A DNA stretch of 64,000 nt from Antitrichia curtipendula (Eukaryota > Streptophyta > Bryopsida > Hypnales > Leucodontaceae), in contig OX579635.1 in NCBI GenBank assembly GCA_951230915.1, positions 12,648,001-12,712,000 on the forward strand. Reading direction: 5' to 3'. Made by a program: the position numbers and the translations under genes. This document shows, piece by piece, positions 24,715 to 36,164 of this stretch; within the stretch, counting starts at the first letter, position 1, and every line of letters begins with the position of its first letter. The notes beneath the pieces are model-generated. The model worked only from the letters and a program-made list of their open reading frames with translations. It was not told the origin of the DNA and made no database searches.

Positions 24715-27105
24715 TAATTTCTGGAGATGTGGTGTGGCAAGTGAAGGATGTCTTCCTACTATGGTATAATGCATATAGGTTTTTGGTGCAAAACGTGAAG
24801 AGGCTTGATGCAGAAGGACTTGAACCTTTTAAGCCACTTGACCGGACTATCTTGCAACAGTCTGGATAGATGGATCAGTTCACCTAGTGAAAGCCTTGTG
24901 GCCTTTGGTCATCAAGAAATGAATGCTACCGCCTATACATGGTAAGTTTATATACGCTCACATTTCATTTTGTGGGCGAGTAGGAGCAGTGATATGGAAC
25001 TCCTGAAAGTCAAACTTGCTTATCTTAACATTTGTGTGTATTATTCAGGTTGTCCCAATTCTACTTAAGTTCACTGTCAATTTCACTAGTATTTATGTTC
25101 GGTTGAACCAGAAGCGTTTGAAAGGTCGCACTGGGGATGACAACACTCCTGTTGCATTGTCTACTTTGTATTTCGTGAGTGCATTGCACCCCCCTTCCTC
25201 ACTATGAATGTGGTGATGTTTACTGTCCTGTCAAATAATTATTGCACCTACTGTGGCACTTATGCTCAAAGTTGTAATTGACACCAACACTTGCTTGATG
25301 ACATCATTTCAATTTCAGTCGCGAGGACTAGTCAAGTGACTTTTGCATACGGGGATACTACTTGAAGTAGGTGCTATTGACGTGCTGCAAGATTATGGCA
25401 CCATTTACTCCATTCTTTGCAGATGGAATGTATCAGAATTTGCGGCTTGCGGTACCTGAGGTAGAGGAAAGTGTACAGTATTGTTCGTTTCCAGAGGTGG
25501 AGAGTGAGGTCAGTTTACACAAAATTTTGTATATCCTTGTTTAGTCTTTGTGAAGTACTAAGTGTGCTTCTCTTGGTTAGGTTGGAGTACACCTAGCGCT
25601 TATTTATTAACTGTTGTTGATAGAGATTTTCTCTTGATACGTCCACTTGTCATTTACGAAGGTCAACATTTGTTGTTTGCATCGTCTTTTTCACTTGCAG
25701 AGTGAAGCTAAAGATTCTTACGGATGTGGCATCAAGGATGTAGACTAACAAGACTTGAAACATTTCGTATAATTGTGGATGCAGCCTGACGAACGTATAG
25801 AGCAGGGTGTTATCCGAATGATGTCCGTCATTGATCTTGCTTGCAATATTCGGGAACGCCACAACAAGCCCCTCTCAAGTAAGATGATTTTCCTTTTTTT
25901 AAAATTAAAATTCTCTTGGATTGTTTCCTCTCAAAATACATCAAACTGAATAAATTAATATTGTTTGTATAGGAAAATGGTGGTTGTCTATGCTGATACT
26001 GACTTCGTCGATGATATCACGGATTCCCTTGGCAAGGTTCTTTCCCTGTCTTGCAACTGACTGAGGAAGTGTATTTGTCTTATGAAACTAGTAGTTAATT
26101 TTCTTGTGCATCAAGTTAAGAAATTCAGTGAGATGATGGTAGTTGTGATTTTTGATCAACTAATATTGAATTCAATGATTGACAGTATGTAAAAGGGGAG
26201 CTTAATTTGCGGAATATTATGCCTTGTAACGATCTTCTCAAGTAGGCATCTTTGCGAGCTGAGCCCGATTACAGGTATGTATTCACTATAGATGTTTTCA
26301 CAATCATGTTCAGAGTCTAAACTCATTGCAGCAATTTCACAGCATCCATTTCAGTCGCATTTCAGTGATTTGCTTTTCACATTTCGGCGATTTGCTTTAT
26401 TTATAGATAGGATGTGCTGGTCCTTGATTTATAATGATACGAATATGGGACTAATACTCAGGGTAAGGGGACCGATTCTCATGCGCAGTGGATTGGGGAA
26501 GAAACTAGGGAAGTTCATTGGGCTGGTTGCGAAGGAAGTGAAGGCATTGACAGAAGCTCATATTTTAGAATTCCAGAAGGCTGGGGAAGGCACGTTTGTT
26601 GGTCACAAGCTTGGGTTGTAAGATATGAAGGTGAAATTCCTCAGTACCTGTGAAATGTGGATAAAACTATAATTGGGGATATGTTCTCATCTTTTCGACC
26701 TCTAAATTGAATTTGTAATTTTACCTTCTGCAGACTTTGGTGTTTTTTTCACATTAGTTTGCACCTAAGTGACCAGTCTATTAATTTAAAGTCATTTTTT
26801 GGAAGCATATAGTTCATTGTAGTGACTTTCATAACATTTTTCTAGTGTTCAAAATTGTAGAGTATGATACATTTTTTATATCCGTAGTCTTTTACCTTGC
26901 AGCTTCCTATATGATAGATTTGTAAATTTTCAAATCCTATCAATACAGAAGCAGACACGTAGGTGTTAGTTGCGTTTCTGTTCATTTCCTACTAGGGACT
27001 AAGCCGAAATTGTACTGGTTTGGAGGTTCTTACAGGTCATTAATGATTTCAAAACACCTGATGAAATTGATAAAGCAGGTATTGATGCAGCTGGGGATGG
27101 TAGCA
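24715..27105 (+). pseudogene. Captured 3' half of a cytosolic isoleucyl-tRNA synthetase gene
   Basis: Eight exon-like blocks separated by GT-AG introns spell the C-terminal part of eukaryotic cytosolic IleRS: about 24715-24941 (VKDVFLLWYNAYRFLVQN), 25049-25174 (IYVRLNQKRLKGRTGDD), 25319-25508 (KIMAPFTPFFADGMYQNLRL), 25785-25878 (IRERHNKPLS), 25973-26036, 26186-26274 (MPCNDLLK-stop-ASLRAEPD), 26489-26630 (GLVAKEVKALTEAHILEFQK) and 27036-27105 (EIDKAGIDAAGDG). It lacks the catalytic domain. Frameshifts after LQQSG and at 25390, and stops at 26243 (TAG) and 26619 (TAA), show it is dead. Retained introns mean it was picked up as genomic DNA. It lies between the zinc-ribbon gene and the right end of copy 1. 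Confidence 0.85.
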
Positions 27106-27589
27106 CTCCTCTTACTTTCGAAATTTGATTTGGATGTTCTTACAATGCTCAAGTTCTCATCATTTTACCCTTGTTCATCCCTTGCCTATAGTTTCTTTTG
27201 ACATTTGAGTTATATGTTGCTTATTTCTTGACACACACACGTACATGGTCACACATGATTGTGCATTACTATTATTGTATAGATCAAGAAAACTGACTTT
27301 GCAATGTTTCATTTCAGCCAAATGTTGGAGTTACCAAGCCCGTTGTACACAGGAGGCGAGAAGGTGGAATAGGGGTAGTTGCACTAATCAAATTTTTATG
27401 TACTAGGCAGTAGGCAGTGGTACAGTTGAAGTAGTGACAGTTATATTTTGTACCCATTATCTTCAATAATAAAGCTTATGAAGTCTTTGCCAATGCTATT
27501 CGTTGTACTGTTTGTTTACCTATTGGTCCATCTGGCACAATGCCAATGCTACCCCTATCGGACAGGAAAAGCATCGCATAGGCCTCTTC
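27106..27589. other. DNA between captured exons and right end of copy 1
   Basis: No gene frame. The last stretch (about 27540-27589, GTGCCAGATGGACC when read inverted) is homologous to 28360-28400 of copy 2, so transposon-end homology begins here. Confidence 0.5.
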
Positions 27590-27888
27590 AATAACAAAGA
27601 CTTTAGCCCCGGATAACAGTGGCACTTGATTACAAAGGCATTAGACCCATCTAACAAAAGAAGGGTTAGCTGGGACTAACTTGCATTACATTAGCCCTGG
27701 ATAGTACAATCTATGTTAGTTGGGGCTAAAGTTTGAACTTTAGCCCGGCCAAGGTGGCCCATTTTGGGGGCTAAAGCAGTGTTCACAAAGAACGCCCAAG
27801 ATTTTTCGAACACTGTGTAGGAGGGGTCTAAAGTGGGGGCTATTCCTCAAAGGATTAGCCCCGGCTAACGTGACCAAATCTTCCTGTG
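27590..27888 (-). repeat. Right subterminal region and terminus of copy 1
   Basis: Repeated GGGGCTAA/TTAGCCCC words (for example TTAGTTGGGGCTAAAG and AAGGATTAGCCCCGGCTAACG) end in ATCTTCCTGTG. Its last 150 bases are the right half of the 244-bp MITE at 10364 and the MITE at 60664. Read inverted, it aligns with 28070-28390. Confidence 0.8.
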
Positions 27889-28052
27889 AGAGCAATGTGA
27901 AAATTGCGAGGGAGCTCAATGGGGCATATGGCTTGATCCCTCTCAAGGATCGACGCCGCTACCTCATTGTTAACAATGGTGACACTAGCTTTCCCTCGGA
28001 TTTGGTAGAAGCAAAGTTCATCACCAACGCTTTCTATAGCTGTGCCCGCTAG
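27889..28052 (+). pseudogene. 3' part of the interrupted secreted-protein gene
   Basis: This 181-bp island (27889-28069) between the two giant transposons belongs to neither. One frame reads SNVKIARELNGAYGLIPL, then a basic stretch and YLIVNNGDTSFPSDL, ending FYSCAR and TAG at 28050. It is GC-richer than the transposons and coding-like. Joining it to the frame ending ITPAQQ at 11051, with a two-base overlap removed, keeps one reading frame and gives a protein of about 117 residues with a signal peptide. That join is inference. The terminal YSCAR does not match any family I can name. Confidence 0.55.
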
Positions 28053-28069
28053 TGCTCTTGCCCAGTAAA

Positions 28070-28390
28070 CACAGGAAGATTTTAATGCATTAGCCCCGCC
28101 TAATCTTTCAACGATTAGCCCGTAGTTTAGCCCCTCATTCCTCAGTGTTCGAAAAATCTGAAATTTTCTTTGTTGACAGAACTTTAGACCCAAAAAAGTG
28201 CCACCTTAGCCGGGCTAAAGTCTCAAACTTTAGCCCCCGCTAACAAAGGAAGGTTTAGTTGGGGCTAATGTAATACAAATTAGCCCCGAGTAAATCTTCC
28301 TTTGTTAGCGGGGGCTAATGCAATTTGTATTCAAAATTCCTACGCGTCAGTATTTTTGTCCGACAGGTGTTGCAATGACATTGTGCCAGA
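28070..28390 (-). repeat. Right terminus and subterminal repeats of copy 2
   Basis: GGGGCTAA/TTAGCCCC words again (TTTAGCCCCCGCTAAC, AGCGGGGGCTAATGC). It aligns with the inverted right end of copy 1, including the inner string GTCCGACAGGTGTTGCAATG against GTCCGATAGGGGTAGCATTG, which proves that the two right ends face each other. Confidence 0.8.
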
Positions 28391-31139
28391 CAGTTCAACA
28401 CATACACAAGAAGTACAACCAATTACATTGGCAAAGAGTTCAACAGATTATATTATTGTAAAAATCATAATGGATACTTCGTCAAACATATATGTGTCTA
28501 ATGTACTGCCTTGTACCTACTTCATAATAACTACAAATTGCAACTACTTCTACTCTCTAGTTTTGCAATCTAGAGTACTATCTAGTTACTCTAGTTTCGC
28601 AGGTTTATTTGTTCAAAACTGCCAATACTGGGAAGGGATCGGAAATGCTAAAGGGATCCTAATGGAAAAAAAATGACTATGTGATCACCTCATTGTCCTC
28701 TTCAAAGACAGAGACATATGCTCAATTCAGAAATTTCCTATCCTTGATCCATGCGGCCTTCAACGTCCTTCTGATAACTTGGTCAGGTATCCAACTGCAT
28801 CATCAATTTCAAATATCATTACCTCATAAGTCCCAACTGATGGTTGAAAATGTTGAAATATTTTTAGGAAACAAAACAACATGGAGATGTGATTGTTCTT
28901 CCACAACATGAAGAATTTCCAACATTACCCAGTGCAATCATAGTCCATGAACGATGGATGTGCTTGTGATATCACCCAGAACAATTCTTCCAAACCCTGC
29001 CAGCATAATGCATCTCAATTTATCAAAATCTGATTTCAGATTATCATTCTTATACAACCAGCATAAAGACTTACAAAACTCACCCCCCTCAAATTGGAAA
29101 ACATTGCAATGCAAGACATTAAACTTCTATCATACAAAAATCAGGTTTGTAAGCATAAGATTATTAAACCCAGTTTAGAATATCATTTCTGCAGAAAAAG
29201 AACAAGGACTAACAAAACTGAAACCCCTCACATTGAAATCAGAGAAATATAAGGCATGCATCTTTTTCATACCAAATCAGTTTTGTACATAGACTTGCAA
29301 GCACCATACAACAACTCTAAAGCAATTCCAGAGACCACGAAGACCTGTGCTAGCTGCATGCAAAAAAAACACCATTGAGAGATGGTTAGAAACTATCATA
29401 GTTTCAAGCAATACTGAAGGAGTGACTTGATGCCACATTAGGATTATCCACCTCTTTTATACAGCTAAAGTGCTAATTTATGCACAAAAGAATGTAGGAC
29501 ATGCCTTCTCCCTTTCTCTTGTCTATTGATAAATATTAAAGACAGAAAGACATGCCAAGTAATAACCATTGTCATTGAGATCTAGTTCAAGTGGTATATC
29601 CAGGGGTGACAAAACATGAACAGAAATGAATGAGATAAGAATTAAAAGTAAGACATAACAATACACATTGAGGTAGAAGTTGAATATAGAGAAGTACAAC
29701 AACATGAACTTACAAATAGTCAATAACAATATCTCCAAAAGTCTCAGCAGGGTTGTTTTACTTGAAAAAAAAAGATCAGAGGAATGCTGCAATTAGTGTT
29801 GTGCACTGCATTCTAGCTAGTGGTTTCAGAAAATCACATCATGGAAACTACAAACCGACAAGCTAAGCATCACTAGCGACCCCCGAGAAGAGTAGGACTG
29901 ATAGGGCAGAAGAATTACCTCAAGACAAGGATAAGATCTTGTGCTTTCATCTGTGGCTGACCTCCCATCTGCATTTTCAGACTTCATATGTAAGCAAAAT
30001 TGCGTGCTTCACAACTAACTCTTTCTAAGTGATTCTGTTCTTTATTGCTGGGATCCGTAAATAACAAGAGGTAAACCCAAAAAAAAACATCCACATCAGG
30101 AAGGTGGTTGTAGCAAAAATTGAAATTACATTTCCAAATTTCATAGTTGTCAGATAACACAAGAGGTCGTGCATATTACATCTTACTTGATAAGACATGA
30201 CGACGTCCACAACTTCATACAAGTGCTCTACAAAGATTGGATCCCCAACTAACTCTCTTAAAAGGTTTGCCCAGATCAGTGTCCTGCACACAGTGCCCAT
30301 ATTATCAATATGTGGACTTCTGAGACAGTCGTTTAAACAGCTATACGACAATGGAAAGGAAGAACACCACTACTTTACTTGCTAATGAATAATTACTTGA
30401 ATAAGCAGAAACTGAAGCTATTTAGACTTACATGACATCATAGTCAAAAACAAAAGTCCAGGTAAAAAGCACAAACCATCAGGCCCTCAGACGTGCAGTT
30501 CAAGATTGGCCAATCGTGGTTCCTTGATCGACTCGGTAAAGGGGACCAGGAAATAGGGTAAACTACAGAACGATAGGAGATGGGGAGCCAAAGGTAATCA
30601 AAATCTGAAAAGTAGAACTATAAAACATTATCCACTCGGAAATAACCATAAACCTTATTATCCAATTGTTGTATAAACAGATAAAATGAAGTCGATCATG
30701 CTATTGGAAGCAGACAACTCTTCCGTAAACAAACTGAGTACGCCGGGTACTGCAACAAACTTCAGAGATAAACGATGAAATTGACAGGTTCACGGAAACT
30801 AGGTCTTAAACACCATTGAAATCTTCATAACCTGGACGGTATTGCGCACATCGCAGCTCGCGGAGATTCCATGACAGCGACCGAATCCATTGCACCTTTA
30901 ACGTTAGCAACAGTTGGACCCCGATGTATGGAAGCAATACGCTAGCATTGCAAATTGGAAAATAGATAGAAATTCGTGATTGGAAACAAAAAAGTAGAAC
31001 CTAAACTACCGATAAATTATTAAAGAGGATTACTACACTGAATAAAGAACAAACGCCAATTTCTTAGCTTCAACCTGGCACAATGTAGCACGACTATTGT
31101 GCACCAAAAACAAATTGACAGGGTTAAAAAACCAGGTGG
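28391..31139. other. Copy 2 cargo region with exon-like pieces
   Basis: No complete gene. On the minus strand, exon-like frames at about 30200-30300 (LIWANLLRELVGDPIFVEHL) and 30860-30930 (VANVKGAMDSVAVMESP) probably belong to the same captured host gene as 31140-31598. The rest is AT-rich and intron-like. Confidence 0.4.
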
Positions 31140-31598
31140 AAAGAGAGACACACTCGGCCAGGTATTTCCGGTGGGGCTGTCATGCTCTGTCTGCAACTCC
31201 ATTAAGTACGGCACAAACTCAGGCAGCAGCGTCGATGGATCGCGATGCAATACGAACTCCACAAGAGTTTTCCACAATTCCGCTTTGGTCGAGGTCTCCC
31301 CCGTCATTTTCACCTCGTTCAGAAGCGCCACAGCTTGGTCCCGAATCCCATCCATCCTCTCTTGTTGCATTACTAGTAGCTCCTCTACTTTAAGAACAAC
31401 AATACCACGCACTCTATATATACATCCTACTCCTCCAACAACGATCTCATGCCACCAATTCCATTTACGGATAATCCTCATATACAGGCGCGAAACTCCA
31501 TCCCCAAGGTTGCCCTCTTGCAAGTCCTCCGCAGCCAAAAAATCAGCAAAAAACTGCCCGTCGGTCTTGAATTGATGTGTCTCAAAGTTGACTTCCAT
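31140..31598 (-). pseudogene. Captured symplekin (Pta1)-like N-terminal fragment
   Basis: The minus-strand frame starts at ATG 31598. Its second half reads RDQAVALLNEVKMTGE, then KAELWKTLVEFVLHRDPSTL, then LPEFVPYLMELQTEHDSP, the helical-repeat pattern of the symplekin N-terminus. Symplekin is a scaffold of the mRNA 3'-end processing complex. A one-base shift near 31158 turns the following residues into KYLAEC, as expected for the family, so the frame is broken here. The first 75 residues (MEVNFETHQFKTDGQFF...) are not symplekin-like and may be leader or another captured piece. It lies between the zinc-ribbon gene and the right end, the same cargo slot that holds IleRS exons in copy 1. Confidence 0.5.
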
Positions 31599-32876
31599 TG
31601 TAACCCTGCCATAAATTTCCAGTGCAAAATCATGAACGAGAACTGAAGATTCATACCGGTGCTTGGAAGCTTTCAGCCATGTGTTGATAAATTCACTAAT
31701 TCAATAACTACCGTGATGAGTCGTGATTCACAAGACATTAAAGAAGTAAAGGAAGATTCAAAAAATTGGCAACCCTAGTTTAGTAGTTTCATAGCAAGGA
31801 CTTGTAAATTCTTGTCCATTGCAGCGACGATGCTTCAGACTCTTTCATAGTGATTCTAGGGACGAAAATAGTGTTGTGACATCACCTCAAACACATTGAC
31901 GATCCTTTACCAAAACCCTAACCATCATCGAAGTCAAACTGTACCAAAAATACCTACGGCGAGTAGCTTCGCTGACAAAAGCATTCTTGCCACGAGCTCC
32001 ATTTCTAATACGGCAGGTAGTCTTCCAAGTTGGTATCTGAGCTGAAGCAGCGCACTTTTCCACAAACCCTAAAATCGCAACCCAGATACACGGCGTCTAC
32101 TTCTACTCACAACCCCCAAACACCGACTCAATTGCCCACTGAAAGCTCCCCAACGGTTTGAGGAAGTTGCACACAAAATTACGCACAGCAAGTGGAGTGA
32201 TTCATTGGATCAATTTGCTTCTGCAAATAAAACTCTGCTTGGGGTTACCTGCTTCTGCGCTTGCGAGCGTACGCCATAGCTATGAAATAGTGAATTGGGC
32301 TGTAAAGAAGTGTTGCGATTGTGAGTGCATGGTTGCATAAAAGAACAATCGACAGTCGCAGAGGAAGCAATGGTACACTGTGAGAAAGAAAATAGTCCGG
32401 GACGCTGTCAAGGCTGGTTCTCATTTGGTTGCAGACCTTTAAAGGAGGGTCAAGGTGAATTGATCCCCTTGTTGCCCCACATACAGAATCACTAAATTTT
32501 TTTATTTGCAGCATATGATAATATCTTAAAATTCATAATTCATATTTGCAATCAGAGACCTCAAATTAGGTAGGACAGGTGAAAAATTATCAATGAAGAC
32601 AGCACAAAATAGGGGGCAACTGAACATGGATTTTTAATATTTTTTGGAAAACTTTCAAGACAAATGCATAGAAAAGGATAACTTCCTCCCAACATACCAC
32701 AAAAGGGGGTGCAATTTGGTAAAATTATATGTTTAAAAAAATACATGCATGAAAACATTCATAAAAAATCCTCCACGACCATCTAAAATTTCTAGTAGCA
32801 AAAACAAGTTCTTTATTCTCAAAGTTTATTGAAGTTGTGACTCTAGAAATCTTGCCACCAAGAATAATTTGTCTCC
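31599..32876. other. Leader-like DNA between captured fragment and zinc-ribbon gene in copy 2
   Basis: No supported gene. 31600-32450 has the composition of a plant promoter and leader on the minus strand and may be the captured gene's upstream region. 32500-32876 is AT-rich. Confidence 0.4.
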
Positions 32877-33754
32877 TTATGTTGATGACCTAGCGTTTGG
32901 TGGAAAAGGAAGTCTTCTACTGGCACTTCTTGCTATTGAATTCTCACTAGTTATGAAATTTGACAGTTCTGCATACATTTCATGAACACTTTCATAACCT
33001 AACCGGTGCATTACAAAAGTTTCATCATCATCCTCTTCCGGGTCAACCCCATCTTGAATATTTTGAGGAATGGACTCGGTACACTCTGGAGACTCTGATT
33101 CTCTGCGCTCAGAAAATTGTTCAGGCTGTGCTGTCACAAGAGGACTGTACCCTTCAAATGCTTCTATAGGATCACTACTATTATTGGTTCTGTCCTTCTC
33201 TGCCTTTCTATGTTTGTATCTTTTATATTTGAGATGTTTTCTCATTTTTTTGTACACATCAACCTCTCTCCATGCATACTTTTTATTCCTACCAAATTTT
33301 ATTTCCATCAAATTATCTTTCTGATCACTTATTATTTCTTTTAAAGCATCTCGAACCAAGGGATCCTCTAAAGTAAATGCACCCTCAGGAAGATGCCCAG
33401 CTAATTGACCTTCACTAATCCATGAGTTTGTCTTTTTATAGTTATCAACATAACACTTATGCTCAATGGGAAATTCATACTTTAAACATTTTCGACCATA
33501 TAATTTATTTTTTATTCTATTGGGTACGGAAGGAGGGTCAAAGATCATGTTATAAGTTGGAGTTTTAGGTTTAGGATGTGCTTGTACTGCTTCTCTTACT
33601 GGGGGCCCACGAAAATCTTCAACGTCTTGTTCCTCCATTAGCCCTTCTATTGTTTGTACAATTGCCTCCTCTGTTGACCTTGTTGTTGGCATCTCTGCTA
33701 ATCTCTCCGGTAATTCCAACAACGGCACCTCTAATTGCCTCGTGATTTGAGGCC
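32877..33754 (-). pseudogene. 3' part of the zinc-ribbon accessory gene of copy 2, cut by the 10.2-kb element
   Basis: About 285 codons of the same protein as at 23436: VPLLELPERL, FDPPSVPNRIKNKLYG, GAFTLEDPLVRDALKEI, KKYAWREVDVYKKMRK, then a basic stretch and an acidic tail, ending NARSST at 32877. The 5' part (zinc ribbon) is at 43965-44063. The apparent start is only the first codon after the insertion site. If the transposon and one GCC are removed mentally, the junction is one base short compared with both other copies, so the gene was already frameshifted or lost a base. Confidence 0.85.
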
Positions 33755-33786
33755 ATTAGAAGAAAATTCGGGTCTCCAGATGCCTA
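33755..33786 (+). repeat. Left terminal inverted repeat of the 10.2-kb element
   Basis: Begins ATTAGAAGAAAATTCG. The first GTTGGCAAC motif starts at 33788, immediately inside. Confidence 0.85.
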
Positions 33787-34253
33787 AGTTGGCAACGCAA
33801 TTTTCGTGCTTGGAAATTGCTGAAAATGCCACCTTGCACGTTGCCAACGTGGAGTATAAGGTGATGACGAGGGATTTAGCACCCGTTGCTACCAATGGGA
33901 GTGACGCGTTGGAAACAATATTTTATTGGCGTACCGTTGTCCCCTGTCCTGTGTGTAGGGTTATAAAACGAATTTCCAATTGGGCGTACCAAACGCAGGG
34001 ACTAGTCCCGCATGCGGACCGGTAGTGGAGCCGCGCATCGTTGTCAATGATGCGATGTGTTTGACAACTTGGAGGGAATTTCAAACTTGGCACGGAATTG
34101 GCTGAGCTCCAATTTCAGAATGGGTCCAAACGCGTCACTCGTTCAATGTCACAGTTCCATGCATTGTAGTTCCATGAATTGTGTGGATGCCAGTGTTGTC
34201 GAGTGCTGCCCAAATTGTGTGATCACTGGCAACTCGTTTCCAACAAGTGTTAG

Positions 34254-35785
34254 GTGATCAATTGTGCGTTGGCAACGTCATCAGGAATGGAGAATCGCAG
34301 ACCGCGTTCGGAGGTGGCAGCAGTGACGCTCCACAACACACACAATAACCAGGGAGAGTGGATTCCAACGAGATACGAGAGGTTGTCGTGGGTGAGGTTG
34401 AACCCTGGTAGAAATGGAACTTGGGCTCGAGAGGCTCGTCGGCATGGAGGTGAGAGCATGAGGGGATCTTACAAGGCTCAAATCATGGACTTCCGGTTCA
34501 AGTTTGATGGGCGCAAGACCGTTTCCAACAAGCCGGAATTGGAGTCCGTGTTGGTTAGACATGCTTACCACCGGCATCAAGTGCTCTTAGATCCAGAGAT
34601 TCGCCACGATCGGGTTCCATGCAATTGTGAGAATAGATGGCGCTTTGTTTCCACCTTTGATGCCATGTTGTTCTTGAAAGTTTGATGGCCATCAAAGTAA
34701 ACGTGGCTGGGGCTTTACACTGCTTTGCTAATTTGGTTTGTGGTATTGTCTGTTGGAAACAGTTCTGTACCAATCCTTTTTTGAAGACTGGGTGGACACA
34801 CTTTCTATCCTTGGAGTCATCGTTGTTGTGCACAGCGAAATTGGTGAAGCCACTCGGAATGGGAGGTCCTACAATGAGCTTCTGGAGAATGGGATATTTT
34901 TTTCTAACCTTGTCTATGTGCCACCTACACCAGGGCTTCTATATGGATCAGTTGAGCCACTGTCGTTGCCACCTTTCACTGATCCCGAATGGCCTCTCCC
35001 CGACATGCACACCAGTGAAGCGTTTCGGTTCAAGCTTCGGGCCGATTTCCAAGCTGTCACCAAGGCCACCACTGGAAGCCGCATGGGCCACCTCCAGTGG
35101 TTTATGCCCTTGCATGTATTTGTAGATCTTTTTGCGTGTGAGGAGGAGAGGATGAGACGCACTGCCGTCCTGTACGTTGTCAACAGCCCCTCCGATGAGT
35201 TGTTCACGAGCCTCATGGACGCAGGTTGGCATCAAAAAGTAGTCTTCGGCAAGAACATTGTCAGGTGCACAATCTCAATGGACACTGTAGCCTTCAGGTA
35301 AGGAGACTTTTGTTGCCAACAGACTGTTGCATGTGCCATTGAGAGTGTTTTAGGGTGTAGGGTGCTTGTGAATTGTTGCGAACGTTGAAAACAACCTTTC
35401 TTAGACGTGTCGGGTGTGCTGTAGATACCATGTTGGGCGAGCAACGTTGTACACAAATTTCAAGTACGGCCGAGAGCGTCTGGCGCCAGATGGTGTTAGT
35501 TGGCAACAGATAGACGAAGTGCAGGAGGAGGACATGGTGGTCCTCCCATGTTTGTTTGAAGGTGTGACGGTGGCAAGGTTCCAGGTGGGTCGAACATGGC
35601 CGTTGGCACACATTCGCAGAGAGGTGGATATCACCTTGGGAGGTGTGGTTCCAGAAGACTTCCGCTTCTCTGTCCGTCAGCAAGGGTTTGCAGACATCCT
35701 TGTAAACCGGAGGCAGGAGGGTGCCAACAGGGTAGCAGATGTCCTTCCTCCGTGGACGTTGGAGATAGTGGCAATTACCAACTAA
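34254..35785 (+). CDS. Unrecognised plus-strand gene of the 10.2-kb element (multi-exon)
   Basis: At least three coding blocks. Block 1, about 34287-34685, begins MENRRPRSEVAAVTLHN and contains DFRFKFDGRKTV and VPCNCENRWRF. Block 2, about 34756-35299, probably after the acceptor GGAAACAG, contains FFEDWVDTLSILGVIVVVHS, PPFTDPEWPLPDM and CEEERMRRTAVLYVV, and ends at the donor TTCAG|GTAAGG. Block 3, about 35426-35785, follows GTGCTGTAG in phase and contains LYTNFKYGRERLAPDGVSW and REVDITLGGVVPEDFRFSV, ending IVAITN and a stop. The block 1-2 junction is uncertain. No domain recognised; the pattern suggests a globular alpha/beta protein. It is convergent with the two minus-strand genes and could be the motif-binding or regulatory protein (inference). 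Confidence 0.6.
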
Positions 35786-36010
35786 GTGGTAGAGCATGGT
35801 TAGTTTAGAGAACTATCAATGTCAGTTTTGAGACATTTTAGCACTTACATTCCTACAGGTGCCTCTTTCAACGTCACGTTGGAAACAAGTCGGTTTAGGA
35901 TGATATAGAGTTAGATAAGGACTTATGTGTAAGCAACAACCGTCATAGGAAACACTGTAAGGCTGAATTTTGATAATCAAAAAAAAAATTGGACGTTGAT
36001 AGTTACCTTC

Positions 36011-36164
36011 GTGTTTGGGACGTGTTTCAGACTTGGTTGCCACTCGGTTCATGATGAGAAATGACTGTGTTGGAAACAAAAGAACTCCTCATGTTTGGGA
36101 CGTGTTTCAGACTTGGTTGCCACTCGGTTTATGGTGTTTGTGACTGTGTTGGAAACAAGAGGAG
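36011..36164 (+). repeat. 80-bp direct tandem repeat containing the GTTGGAAAC motif
   Basis: Two units start GTGTTTGGGACGTGTTTC and ATGTTTGGGACGTGTTTC and each ends with GACTGTGTTGGAAACAA. A third GACTGCGTTGGAAACAAG follows at 36221 without the rest of the unit. It lies in the gap between the convergent genes, so motif clusters here are outside coding sequence. Confidence 0.75.

Larger units (their letters stand above)
11052..27888 (+). mobile_element. Giant CACTA-type transposon, copy 1 (16.8 kb)
   Basis: Bounded by inverted CACAGGAAGAT ends with GGGGCTAA-rich subterminal DNA. The right end (27590-27888) is homologous to the right end of copy 2 (28070-28390 inverted), and the left end to 52440-52908 inverted. 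Order on the plus strand: left end, noncoding 4.2 kb, Tnp2-type transposase pseudogene, truncated zinc-ribbon gene, noncoding 3.9 kb, intact zinc-ribbon frame, captured isoleucyl-tRNA synthetase exons, right end. The flanks (GATA before, AGAG after) give no perfect target duplication, so it has mutated or is very short. CAC-starting ends plus a Tnp2-like transposase support the CACTA (EnSpm) superfamily. It cannot move itself because its transposase is broken. Confidence 0.85.

Noticed and set aside
34250..35456. Long antisense open frames opposite the plus-strand gene and opposite the RING and transposase genes
   Set aside because: These are shadows of GC-richer coding DNA. They lack domains, start sites and splice signals of their own.
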